NCBI GenBank assembly: GCA_900764695.1
Contig: CAAFOY010000084.1
Location: forward strand, 29,739 to 93,738
Reading direction: 5' to 3'
Length of the DNA stretch: 64,000 bases
DNA from: Lachnospiraceae bacterium
GTDB lineage: Bacteria > Bacillota_A > Clostridia > Lachnospirales > Lachnospiraceae
Part shown: piece by piece, positions 9,723 through 18,592 of the stretch
Numbering within the stretch: the first letter of the stretch is position 1
Layout of the letters: each line of letters begins with the position of its first letter
Notes under the pieces: generated by a model
What the model was told of the DNA's origin: nothing
The model's input: only the letters and a program-made list of their open reading frames with translations
The model's database searches: none
Made by a program: the position numbers and the translations under genes

Positions 9723-11048
9723 TTAATCATTTTTCTGCGCTGCATCTGTAAGCTTCTTACAAAATCCTTTTGCATCTAAGCTGCCACTTGCAAGTTCAGG
9801 TAACTGATTTGAAAATTCATCGATTACATTCTGATACCAGTAAGCCTGATTCTGACCATATGTATATGTTGCTTTTGACTGAATATCTAATACTTCTGCC
9901 ATTAACGGATCAGATTCCTTTAAGCTTTCAGGTACTTCAATGTTACTTGATACAGGCTGTAATCCTGCCATTTCCAATGCCTTTAACTGATTTTCAGCTG
10001 TTGTCTCAAACTTAAGGAATGCTACTGCTGCTTTAATCTTTTCAGGGTCTTTTGCACCTACCATGTCACCAGGTGTTGGAACACTTTCCATTCCGTTTCC
10101 TGGAAGAAGCATGATACCAACTTTGTCATAGAATCCTTCAGGTGCTTTGTCTTCGCTCTTGAAATCAGGAATCATCCATGGTCCGTTAGGAAGCATTGCT
10201 ACTTCACCGTTAAAGAAGTGAGTTGCCATTGTGTCATATTTTCCGCCTAAAGCATCTGCTGTTGTGTAGTTCTTTAACATCTTCTGAAGTTCTGCTGTTG
10301 CTTTTTCAACTACAGGTACATTGTAATCTGTTGGATACTGAGTATTCATAAATGTGTTTCCTTCATCTCCTGCAGTTCCGATTAAAGCACTGTACCAAAG
10401 ATTTGATAACCAACCTAAGTCTGCACTATCCATACTTACAGGTGTGATACCTTTTGATTTTAATGTGTCACAAGCTTCATAGAATTCATCCCATGTGCTA
10501 TAAGCTACATCAGGAGCTTCGATTCCTGCTTTTTTGAATAAATCTTTGTTATAGTAGATATATGAAATTTCCTTTGATACAGGAATTCCGTATACCTTAC
10601 CTTCATATGAGTTGAATTCAAGATCCTGTTCACTAAACATTGCTTTCCATTCCGGATCATCATCTAAATATGATGTTATATCCTGAACCTTTCCTGATTC
10701 AGCAGCTAAAGCCGTAATGTTGTTACCACCGTTTAATACGATGTCAGGAAGATCACCACTTGAGATTAATAATTTAATCTTCTGGTTGTAAGAATCTGTT
10801 GTAGGAATTTCTTCAAATTTAAATTCTACGTTCTTACCTTCTTCTGTCTTCTGGAATGCATCAAATAAATATTCATAATAATCTGCTGCATAATCAGTAC
10901 CTACATGGTAGTTAATTACATTCAATACTACCTTTCCATCATCGCTCTTTGTGTCGTTCTTGCTTGACTTTCCGTCTGAGCCACAGCCTGTCATAAGACC
11001 AGCTACCATTGTCAAGCACATGAGTGCACATAACATTTTCTTTCTCAT
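9723..11048 (-). CDS. Extracellular sugar-binding lipoprotein of an ABC transporter (family 1 solute-binding protein)
   Basis: 441 residues. The signal peptide has the lipobox LMTGC (Cys 22) followed by a Ser/Lys/Asp-rich linker, so the protein is anchored to the outer face of the membrane. The body shows the hinge and binding features of MalE/CUT1 proteins, such as NGGNNITALAAESG, YGIPVSKEISYIYYNKDLF and MLPNGPWMI. It is first in the operon with the two permeases, GH65, HAD and NagB. AAGGAGGAAG precedes ATG 11048. The ligand is probably an alpha-glucosyl disaccharide, judging only from the GH65 neighbour. A YesM/YesN pair 4 kb upstream could regulate it, but no site is visible. Confidence 0.94.
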   Translation of the reverse strand: MRKKMLCALMCLTMVAGLMTGCGSDGKSSKNDTKSDDGKVVLNVINYHVGTDYAADYYEYLFDAFQKTEEGKNVEFKFEEIPTTDSYNQKIKLLISSGDLPDIVLNGGNNITALAAESGKVQDITSYLDDDPEWKAMFSEQDLEFNSYEGKVYGIPVSKEISYIYYNKDLFKKAGIEAPDVAYSTWDEFYEACDTLKSKGITPVSMDSADLGWLSNLWYSALIGTAGDEGNTFMNTQYPTDYNVPVVEKATAELQKMLKNYTTADALGGKYDTMATHFFNGEVAMLPNGPWMIPDFKSEDKAPEGFYDKVGIMLLPGNGMESVPTPGDMVGAKDPEKIKAAVAFLKFETTAENQLKALEMAGLQPVSSNIEVPESLKESDPLMAEVLDIQSKATYTYGQNQAYWYQNVIDEFSNQLPELASGSLDAKGFCKKLTDAAQKND

Positions 11049-11356
11049 ATCTTAACTTCCTCCTTAAAGTTGTTTTGTTTATGTTCACATTATATTGTTT
11101 TATTGCAAATATCTGAATAGAATATTTTTACATAAACTTGTGTTTTTTTTACATTATATATAGTAAAAAATCACATACTACCGTGTTGTTTATTTAATTT
11201 TTTATACATTTTAGACAATACCATTAATAAATTTACTTTTTATTTATTGTAAATATTAAATATAAGGAGAATAAGTGTAAAATTGTTAGATAATTTGGCA
11301 AATTATGTAAAAATTTACGGATGAAACCTGCTATTTTAGATTTCATCCGTAACTAT
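11049..11356. other. 308-bp intergenic region: leader of the sugar operon and 3' end of the MFS gene
   Basis: Very AT-rich. On the minus strand a TATAAT-like box lies about 40-50 bases before the binding-protein start, but no clear -35 box accompanies it. The distal end holds the terminator of the MFS gene (listed separately). No further gene is seen. Confidence 0.6.
11315..11352 (-). terminator. Terminator of the MFS transporter gene
   Basis: 12-bp perfect stem (11315-11326 with 11341-11352), loop of 14, followed on the minus strand by AAATTTTTAC. It sits directly behind the MFS stop codon at 11357. Confidence 0.75.
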
Positions 11357-12553
11357 TTAAATCTTACTCTTAAGTTTGTTCATCTTTTCCGACATTATAA
11401 ACATAACTAAAGTAATTAACATAATATATATTGGAAATAGTGCGATTGTTATGTACTGGGATATTATTCCGAACAAAGCCGGCATAATAATAACTCCCAT
11501 ATATGCAAATGCCATCTGTATTCCTATAATTGCCTGCGAATTTTCTTTTCCAAAATTATCAGGCGTAGCATGTATTACTGATGGATATATTGGAGCACAT
11601 CCAAATCCGACAAAGCCCAGACCTATTAGAGGGAATATTTCTTTTAACATTTTGTAACTTGAAAATAACTGATTTGCCGGAATTAGCAAAAATACAACTC
11701 CTATTAAAATTCCGCATATTCCAAGTCTGATCATTTTTTTATCGCCAAATTTGTCTGCTATAAAGCCACTCAAAAATCTGCCACCCGTAATTCCAATATA
11801 AAACAATCCAACAAAACTTGCTGCTGTATGGTTGCTTAACCCTCTGTTTATTACAAAATAACTTGATGCCCATAATCCTGTCGTCTGTTCTACCGCACAG
11901 TAGCAAAAAAACGCTATCAAAACAAAAGCTACACCTTTTATTTTAAATATTTCTTTTAATTTCTTTGGTTCTTTCTTTTCAGTTATGCTTTCTTCATTTT
12001 TTTCCTGATTTATTTTCCATAACGGTAATGCCGCAAATAAAACAATAGTTAGAACAAGCTGTATTACTGATATTGCCAAATATCCTCCACGCCATCCCTT
12101 TCCAAGTGACATTGCTACACCCATTACATACGGTCCAACAGCTGCTCCAATTCCCCAGAAACAGTGTAACCAGCTCATATGTCTTGACGCGAAATGAAGA
12201 GCAACATAATTGTTAAGCGCTGCATCTATTGCTCCTGCTCCCAATCCATAAGGAATCGCAAGGAAGCATAACATATAAAAGTTTCCGGAAACTGAAAATC
12301 CAAATAATGCAACAGCTGTTAAAAGTGTACTTACTGCCGAAATCATTCCCGTTCCAAACTTATATATTATCTTTTCAGAAAATAAACTTGAAATAACCGT
12401 TCCACAGGAAATTAACATTGAAATAATTCCCTCCATTGACAGCTGCGCCCCTAAATCCAAATGCATTTGCGGCCAAGCTGAACCTAAAAGTGAATCCGGC
12501 AATCCAAGACTAATAAATGCCAAATAAATAAGCGCTAATAATAATGTAACCAT
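11357..12553 (-). CDS. Major facilitator superfamily transporter
   Basis: 398 residues, all hydrophobic helices, consistent with 12 membrane segments and a charged central loop at about 185-205 (INQEKNEESITEKKEPKK). The N-terminal GLPDSLLGSAWP and the motif FIADKFGDKKMIRLG (the MFS loop 2-3/8-9 signature) support MFS. The sequence resembles the fucose/glucose-type carrier group, but the substrate cannot be assigned. It is a single-gene unit with its own terminator. GAGAGGAAAG precedes ATG 12553. Confidence 0.88.
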   Translation of the reverse strand: MVTLLLALIYLAFISLGLPDSLLGSAWPQMHLDLGAQLSMEGIISMLISCGTVISSLFSEKIIYKFGTGMISAVSTLLTAVALFGFSVSGNFYMLCFLAIPYGLGAGAIDAALNNYVALHFASRHMSWLHCFWGIGAAVGPYVMGVAMSLGKGWRGGYLAISVIQLVLTIVLFAALPLWKINQEKNEESITEKKEPKKLKEIFKIKGVAFVLIAFFCYCAVEQTTGLWASSYFVINRGLSNHTAASFVGLFYIGITGGRFLSGFIADKFGDKKMIRLGICGILIGVVFLLIPANQLFSSYKMLKEIFPLIGLGFVGFGCAPIYPSVIHATPDNFGKENSQAIIGIQMAFAYMGVIIMPALFGIISQYITIALFPIYIMLITLVMFIMSEKMNKLKSKI

Positions 12554-12985
12554 ATTCTTTCCTCTCTTTTATATTCATTTAAATTAACATTTTATATAAA
12601 TATTAGTATTCAAGAATTTAATTTCTTTAATTTACTTATAATAATTAATTATTTACTTTCTTTTATGCTAATACTAATTAATACTCTCATTTTCAATTTC
12701 CCATTGCTATAGTGTATCAGTTTTCCTCTATTTTATATATATTTTTTTACAAAAAAATACCTCCTTTCAGACTATGGTTTTACCCAAATTATCAAAAGGA
12801 GATATTCTTTGAATTTTCACGGTTGCCCGTTATCGTCTGTAATCTGATTTATTTTCATTATTAACAAACCTGATGACATGACATTTATTTAGTTGAAATT
12901 TGCATTTAGGTCTACAGCCATATGCCTATTTTGAAAATTATATAAAGCATATGACTTCAAGACCCGGGAAATGAGAAAGCGACTT
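12554..12985. other. 432-bp non-coding region with possible RNA structure
   Basis: No plausible gene on either strand. The half next to the MFS gene is a very AT-rich leader. The rest (about 12765-12980) is less AT-rich and, read on the minus strand, can form a 9-bp stem with one G-U pair between the two CATATG-containing segments near 12920 and 12948, an ACGG-GCAA-CCGT hairpin with a GNRA-type loop near 12822-12833, and a CTCCTTT/AAAGGAG pairing near 12770-12801. It could be a small RNA, a leader of the MFS gene or the trailer of the peptide gene. No known RNA family was recognised. Confidence 0.3.
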
Positions 12986-13144
12986 TTAATATAAACCTGT
13001 CCAACCACTGTTTCCATTATTTATATCTATTACATGATCTAATCCATTCAAAAAATCATCATCACTAACACCGCTTGTTGTTATTACATCTTTTGTATCA
13101 AATTCTATTATTTCCATTTTAGGATATTCATATTTTCTCTTCAT
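12986..13144 (-). CDS. Small peptide with YxxP motif, co-transcribed with the F5/8C protein
   Basis: 52 residues from ATG 13144, chosen because AAGGAG lies 6 bases before it. An upstream ATG would overlap the previous gene and has no such site. The peptide begins MKRKYEYPKMEIIEF, then DVITTSG, an acidic middle and a Trp/Gly tail (SGWTGLY). It starts 10 bp after the F5/8C gene stop, so the two are very likely one transcript. It has no signal peptide or membrane segment. The YxxPxMxxxxF start resembles the leader region of some lasso-peptide precursors and of small peptides common in Lachnospiraceae, but no modification enzymes are encoded nearby. Function unknown. Confidence 0.7.
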   Translation of the reverse strand: MKRKYEYPKMEIIEFDTKDVITTSGVSDDDFLNGLDHVIDINNGNSGWTGLY

Positions 13145-13154
13145 GTATTTCTCC

Positions 13155-14903
13155 TTACTGTGCCTGATTAGCATTGTACTTTGTTGCCCAACCTTCTATC
13201 ATAGCTTTTATAGTCTCTCCAAGTCTATTAAGTTCAGCCTGTCCGCCCTCGCTTTGTGTCATGTTATACGCAACCTGTGCAACTGATCTTGTATCACTCA
13301 TATTGTCAGAATAAACTGTTGTAGTTGTTCCATCTTTATAAGTAATTGTTACATATGCATTTGCAATAAAACCTCTTGCAAAATTTTCTTCTTTAATATT
13401 TACAACTGAGCCACAGTAAGTATTTGTTTTTGCACTTTCGTTTTCTCCATACCAACCATTATTTGCAATATCTAATTTTGTATAGTTACTTTCTTTTTCT
13501 AATACGTTACCATTTTTTTCATATAAATCTTTTGTAGTTATAAGCATTCCTTCCTTTATAGCTTTCTGCTCATTAACCGCTTTATAATTATCGCTTGTAA
13601 CTGTTGTCTGGAATCTCATTCCATAAGGATCTGCCGTTCTGATTCCTGCACCATTTGCAATTGATAAGTTTAATGTATTTACAGCTTCCAAATTAATATT
13701 GTCTTTTACTGTTAATCCATCACCTTTTTTGTACATTTCTTCATTATAATAATAACCGTATGTAGCATCTCCATTAACTGTATATGTATCTCCATATGCC
13801 GCTTCTGTAGTTGAATCTCCTTCTGTTACAGTATAAACCGGTGAATAAATGTTAAATTCGTACATTGCTGCCCATACCTGTGCAGTACTAGATTGATGCA
13901 AAGGCATTCTATTTATTGTAAATCTCACATATTGATATTCATTATCTTTATCTTCACATTCACCGGACTGACTTCTACTCCAATTTTCATTGTCATCGTT
14001 CTCATTATTATTCCACAGCATAGTCCATGTGCTCTGATCATTAGAACCTTCTATAACATATTTCCATGTCTGACCATACTGACTTTCACTATCTGATGTA
14101 TCAGCCTTGGCCTCTTCTAATGTTGGATACGCATCTTTTTGGAATAAAACATTGAATCCCTCTATTTTTCTAGTTTTTCCTAAATCAACTATTATGTACT
14201 GACCATTTCCATTTCCATTTCCGCCCCATCTTGATGAAGTGTTTCCATCGGTAACATTTGTAGCCGGAAATCCACCAGCCTCATTACCGCTTCCTCCGTC
14301 ACTATAATATCCTTTCGCCGAGCATCCTTTTGCAACATTTGTCACTTTAGAATCACTAATTTTAACACCATAAGCACAAAATTCTCTCATTGCAGTCCAA
14401 ACAAGCGTACCTGGAATATTAGTTATTTTTATTCTTAATTTATTATATACGTTTTCTCCGTATTCCGTGTTTTTTCCTGTTAAAGATTTACTGTTATCAG
14501 AATTGTTACTATTGTCCCATAACATATCCCAATTACTTTCATCATCCGTTCCTTCAACTGTATATCCCCACTCTCCGTCGTCTCTTGAGGCTTCAAATAC
14601 AATCTTAAAATCTGATATTTTATAATATGCTCCTAAATCAATTGTTATTGTTCCTGTAATTCTGCCACCTGCTATCCATAAATTATTTTCATTTCCATCT
14701 ACAATGTCAGATAAGCTTCCACTAGATACTCCCATATCCGAAGTAACTGTTTTTCCATAAGTCACACACTCATTTCCGGAAAATGTACTTACTTCGCATG
14801 TAGTTGTATCGTCTCCCTTAACAGCTGCATAATCACCCATACCAACTGTTGACACGGTCATTATTGCTGCAAGAGACATTGCCAATAATTTCAATTTTTT
14901 CAT
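13155..14903 (-). CDS. Secreted protein with two F5/8-type-C modules and a clostridial C-terminal domain
   Basis: 582 residues from ATG 14903, which follows GGAGATGGAAAG and opens directly into a signal peptide (KKLKLLAMSLAAIMTVSTVG). Two discoidin modules occupy about 45-180 and 185-350; the second matches the PTLEDAQ...YGQAWQYKVEGS segment of the giant protein at the left edge, so the two are paralogous in this part. A linker (about 355-410) with repeated G-D-x-Y/T-Y leads to a domain with GAGIRTADPYGMRFQ and EGMLITTKDLY, a type seen at the C-terminus of clostridial secreted proteins without a functional name that I know. There is no catalytic domain or anchor, so it is likely a secreted carbohydrate-binding protein. 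It is divergent from the YesM kinase gene, suggesting local control. Confidence 0.88.
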   Translation of the reverse strand: MKKLKLLAMSLAAIMTVSTVGMGDYAAVKGDDTTTCEVSTFSGNECVTYGKTVTSDMGVSSGSLSDIVDGNENNLWIAGGRITGTITIDLGAYYKISDFKIVFEASRDDGEWGYTVEGTDDESNWDMLWDNSNNSDNSKSLTGKNTEYGENVYNKLRIKITNIPGTLVWTAMREFCAYGVKISDSKVTNVAKGCSAKGYYSDGGSGNEAGGFPATNVTDGNTSSRWGGNGNGNGQYIIVDLGKTRKIEGFNVLFQKDAYPTLEEAKADTSDSESQYGQTWKYVIEGSNDQSTWTMLWNNNENDDNENWSRSQSGECEDKDNEYQYVRFTINRMPLHQSSTAQVWAAMYEFNIYSPVYTVTEGDSTTEAAYGDTYTVNGDATYGYYYNEEMYKKGDGLTVKDNINLEAVNTLNLSIANGAGIRTADPYGMRFQTTVTSDNYKAVNEQKAIKEGMLITTKDLYEKNGNVLEKESNYTKLDIANNGWYGENESAKTNTYCGSVVNIKEENFARGFIANAYVTITYKDGTTTTVYSDNMSDTRSVAQVAYNMTQSEGGQAELNRLGETIKAMIEGWATKYNANQAQ

Positions 14904-15025
14904 CTTTCCATCTCCATTCTTTATATGATAATGCAATTATATCGGAGTTATTTTTCAGTTTTAATGTAATATTTTTACAAATACTTTGAATTTTTTTACC
15001 ATTTTTAGACATTTTTTACAATTTC

Positions 15026-15054
15026 TTTGTATACTTTAATATTTTTGATATAAT
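15026..15054 (+). promoter_or_regulatory. Candidate promoter of the YesM/YesN operon
   Basis: TTTGTA and TATAAT separated by 17 bases. The -10 box is perfect and the -35 box weak. It lies about 85 bases before the kinase start and between two divergent genes. Confidence 0.5.
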
Positions 15055-15137
15055 GTTTATAGCATTCTAAAGTAATTCTTTAAAAATAATTACTTTAAGG
15101 TACGGAACTATAAAATAACATCATTCGAGGACAAGGC

Positions 15138-16892
15138 ATGGCAAAAGGATTTTTACATAAAAAAAGGAAACTAAGAACACAGGTTACCATATTAATTACA
15201 GTTACTATTGCATTTGCTTTAGTTATTAGTGGTGCATTATTTTGCTATAAGACTATTAATGAACTTCAAAAAAGTTTTAAAGAACAGATTTTTCAGGAAA
15301 GCCGCTCTACAATTAGTGCCATATCAACTAATATAGATACTATCGATTCAATATATCGTATATTAATTTCAAACACCAGCGTATATGATTGGTTAGAGAA
15401 CAATTATGCTGACTCAACTAATTCGGTTACTACTGCAAAACAGATAACTTCTTCCCTTATCATGAATAATTTGTGGGAAAAAAGTTATCTTGAATCAGTT
15501 TATATTTATAACAAACGCGGAAAGCAGGTTCATGTTTCAAAAAATGAAACAAATTCTTCATTAATTATGAATAGAAGGATTTACAATTCTCTTACATCTC
15601 CTTCTCCTTCACTTTCATTTAGAACCTTTAATGATTCAAACTGCATTTATTTTATAAAGACAATATACAGTTCAAATAATGGTCAGCAGATTGGCGATAT
15701 TCTTATTTCAATTAACATTAATGAATGGATGTTCTCCCTTAGTCAATATGTTTCTAACGATTGGCGTATATTTATATACAATGATGATTTAGAAGTTATG
15801 TCGGGTTTTAAATATAATGCTGAATCAACTAAATTATCATCAATACATAAACAGATTAATGCAATTGATGCATTGAAAATATCCTCTGTTAAATTTGATT
15901 CTGACGATTACTTTGTTTTGTCAAATGAAATGGAGTCTATTAACATCAACGCTGCTGTACTTGCCCCTGTCAGTCAGATAGAACATCAGATTTACAATAT
16001 TCTTTTGCCATATATTATTGCAATCATATCAATTATAATTATTGTTTTAATATTTGCATTTGGAATAAGCAGACTAATCACACAGCCTATTTCCTTAATG
16101 ATTAATTATGTAAATCGAATTGCGCAGGGAGATTACTCAGGAAATATAAACGGGCTTGAAAAATACGAAGAATTTTATTCTCTCCAATTATCAGTTAACT
16201 ATATGTTGGATGAGATTCATTCCTTCCACGAAGATATTACGGAACAAAAGTTATTGTTAAAGGATTCTGAAATACGTGCATTGCAATCTCAGATTAATCC
16301 TCACTTTCTCTTTAATGTACTTAATGCTATTGCATGGAAAGCTGAGATGTCTGATAACAATGAAATTTATGATATGACGATTGCTCTTGGAGAATTATTA
16401 AAAGCAACTGTAAAATCTAAAAATGACTTTGCAATACCTCTTTCAGAAGAATTAAAATATGTCAAATTTTACAGTTACTTACAAAGAATTAGATTTGAAG
16501 ACCGAATAAGCATCAACTTTCATATTGATGCAGGTCTTGATTCATATAAAGTTCCTGTATTTTGTATACAGACACTTGTTGAAAATGCTTATGTTCATGG
16601 TCTTGAACCAAAAGAAAGTTCAGGTGAACTAAACATTTACTTATACGAAAAATATGAATATCTTCATATTTCAATTGAAGATAATGGTATTGGATTTAAT
16701 GAAATCCCTGATTTTAATAACCAGGCACCTTCATCTAAAGAATCAGGTACATCTAAAGGGCATACCCACGTTGGTCTTCGTAACCTAAATCGGAGATTAA
16801 TATTAATGTATGGTCCTGAATGTGCCTTACATATTGAAAGTACTCCTATGGTAAAGACAGCTATTTCATTTAAAATTCCATGTGAAAAATAA
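15138..16892 (+). CDS. YesM-type sensor histidine kinase
   Basis: 584 residues. Membrane segments at about 18-38 and 286-310 flank a 245-residue extracellular sensor. Then come a HAMP domain (about 310-365), the His_kinase domain with QSQINPHFLFNVLN (phosphoacceptor His 389) and a C-terminal ATPase domain with LVENAYVHGLEP (N box) and DNGIGF (G1 box). This architecture belongs to kinases that respond to extracellular carbohydrates in Firmicutes. Its partner regulator starts 15 bp downstream. The divergent F5/8C gene and the nearby sugar ABC operon are the obvious candidate targets, which is inference. Confidence 0.93.
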   Translation: MAKGFLHKKRKLRTQVTILITVTIAFALVISGALFCYKTINELQKSFKEQIFQESRSTISAISTNIDTIDSIYRILISNTSVYDWLENNYADSTNSVTTAKQITSSLIMNNLWEKSYLESVYIYNKRGKQVHVSKNETNSSLIMNRRIYNSLTSPSPSLSFRTFNDSNCIYFIKTIYSSNNGQQIGDILISININEWMFSLSQYVSNDWRIFIYNDDLEVMSGFKYNAESTKLSSIHKQINAIDALKISSVKFDSDDYFVLSNEMESININAAVLAPVSQIEHQIYNILLPYIIAIISIIIIVLIFAFGISRLITQPISLMINYVNRIAQGDYSGNINGLEKYEEFYSLQLSVNYMLDEIHSFHEDITEQKLLLKDSEIRALQSQINPHFLFNVLNAIAWKAEMSDNNEIYDMTIALGELLKATVKSKNDFAIPLSEELKYVKFYSYLQRIRFEDRISINFHIDAGLDSYKVPVFCIQTLVENAYVHGLEPKESSGELNIYLYEKYEYLHISIEDNGIGFNEIPDFNNQAPSSKESGTSKGHTHVGLRNLNRRLILMYGPECALHIESTPMVKTAISFKIPCEK

Positions 16893-16907
16893 GAAAGGTG
16901 TGATAGT

Positions 16908-18416
16908 ATGATTTTTCACTTATTAATAGTAGACGATGAATCTATATTTAGAAAAGGCCTCTCTGAATATATAAATTGGGAGACATATGATTGTGTTGTT
17001 TCGGCAACAGCAAAGAACGGAACAGAGGCTATTGAAATAATCGAAAGTACTCCTATTGACATTGTAATAACTGATGTAAGAATGCCTTCTCTTGATGGTA
17101 TCGGACTTGCTAAATACATTTATGAAAATCACCCTGAAATATCTGTTATCATACTTTCAGGATATTCAGAATTTGAATATGCACGTTCTGCAATTCAGTA
17201 TAATGTTGCAGAATACCTGTTAAAACCGGCTGCAAAAACAGATGTAATAAATGCAGTTCAAAATGTTGCGAAAAAACTAATTGAATCTAAATCTTCTATT
17301 AGTAAAAGTGAGCAGGCATTTCTTAAGGATCAATTTTTTCAGGAACTTACAGACCACGTTGTACCTGATGATTCCTTAAACAAGCTATCGGACTTTGATA
17401 TTAATTTAAACAATTATTATGTAGCTGCATTTCAATTACCGGACGATATGTCAATGGTTGGAACGTTAAAAGATATAATAATCGACAACAAGCTTAACAG
17501 TTATTGCTTTAGATATAACAATCTTATTATAAATGTATATTTTGATTATGAAAATGAAGATACATCAGCAATAATTGATAACTGCAACACAATCGTTTCT
17601 TCATTTAAAAAGTTTACATCATTAAATGTAAATGCGGGTATAAGCGGTTATCATCACAGTGCACGTGATTTTTCAACAGCTGTTTCAGAGGCAATATTAG
17701 CGTTATCATTAAATTTTTATTCCTCTGCCCATGTTGTTGAATTCTCCAGTGATTACGTTGCAGGTAAAGAAACCTTTTCTGCGGATATTAATTTACTGCT
17801 ACACGATTTTGAAAACTCAGTTATACAGTTAGATTTTAAATCTGCTTCAGATATTTTAGGCTCTATATTTAATAAACTTGAAAACAATTTTTCTGATGAA
17901 AATACTGTTAGAAGCATCTGCACTCAAATTTATCTTATTTGCTATAGAGTAATGCTTAAAAGTAATACTCTTCCTACAGAAGATGAATATATAAATAAAA
18001 TAAATTCAGTTTCAGATTTCTTCCAGTTAAAAGAAACTGTCAGAAATCTTATAGATGATGTAAAAAAACAATTAACCCAGTCCTCTAAAAAATATAGTTC
18101 TTTCATAGAGGAAACAATTATATACATCAAAGAACATATTGCTGACGATTTGTCACTTGAGCTTATCGCACAAAATGTTCACACTAATGAATCCTATTTA
18201 AGCAGAACTTTCAAAAAAGAATGTGGTCATTCAATTGTAAGTTACATTACAATGCTTAGAATCAGTATGGCTAAGGATTTCTTAGCAAATACAAACCTTA
18301 AAACATTTGAAATATCTGATAAAATAGGAATTCATGACCCTGCATATTTTTCTGTTATTTTTAAGAAGAATACAGGTCTTAGCCCGAAGGACTATAGGAA
18401 TCAATTCGTAAGATAA
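16908..18416 (+). CDS. YesN-type response regulator with AraC DNA-binding domain
   Basis: 502 residues. The receiver domain (1-120) has DDE near residue 9, phosphoacceptor Asp 56 in VITDVRMPS and Lys in LLKPAAK. A long central region (about 130-390) is typical of YesN regulators. The C-terminal AraC domain (about 400-502) has two helix-turn-helix units and the family signature ending in FKKNTGLSPKDYR. The start ATG follows GAAAGGTG in the kinase-regulator gap. It is expected to activate carbohydrate-use genes when phosphorylated by the kinase encoded upstream. Confidence 0.94.
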   Translation: MIFHLLIVDDESIFRKGLSEYINWETYDCVVSATAKNGTEAIEIIESTPIDIVITDVRMPSLDGIGLAKYIYENHPEISVIILSGYSEFEYARSAIQYNVAEYLLKPAAKTDVINAVQNVAKKLIESKSSISKSEQAFLKDQFFQELTDHVVPDDSLNKLSDFDINLNNYYVAAFQLPDDMSMVGTLKDIIIDNKLNSYCFRYNNLIINVYFDYENEDTSAIIDNCNTIVSSFKKFTSLNVNAGISGYHHSARDFSTAVSEAILALSLNFYSSAHVVEFSSDYVAGKETFSADINLLLHDFENSVIQLDFKSASDILGSIFNKLENNFSDENTVRSICTQIYLICYRVMLKSNTLPTEDEYINKINSVSDFFQLKETVRNLIDDVKKQLTQSSKKYSSFIEETIIYIKEHIADDLSLELIAQNVHTNESYLSRTFKKECGHSIVSYITMLRISMAKDFLANTNLKTFEISDKIGIHDPAYFSVIFKKNTGLSPKDYRNQFVR

Positions 18417-18471
18417 TTATTAATACTTTAAGAACTAACATGTTATGTTATTAACATTAGTTATATATTAA

Positions 18472-18550
18472 GATGTCAGCGTCAAAAGGTTCAAGCCCAC
18501 ATGCGTTTGCTCATAAGTAGGTAAAAGACCTTAGAGCTCACCCTGACATC
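18472..18550 (+). ncRNA. Candidate structured leader RNA before fucO
   Basis: The segment is closed by a perfect 8-bp stem, GATGTCAG (18472-18479) with CTGACATC (18543-18550). Inside, GCTC...GAGC together with TAA...GGT/ACCTTA forms a second hairpin with an AAAAG loop. It is less AT-rich than the flanks, lies 40 bases before the fucO start and has no T-run, so it is not a simple terminator. I could not match it to a known riboswitch class. Confidence 0.4.
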
Positions 18551-18592
18551 ATATTAATTAACTTTTACAAAATATTGAAAGGAGATTTTAAT

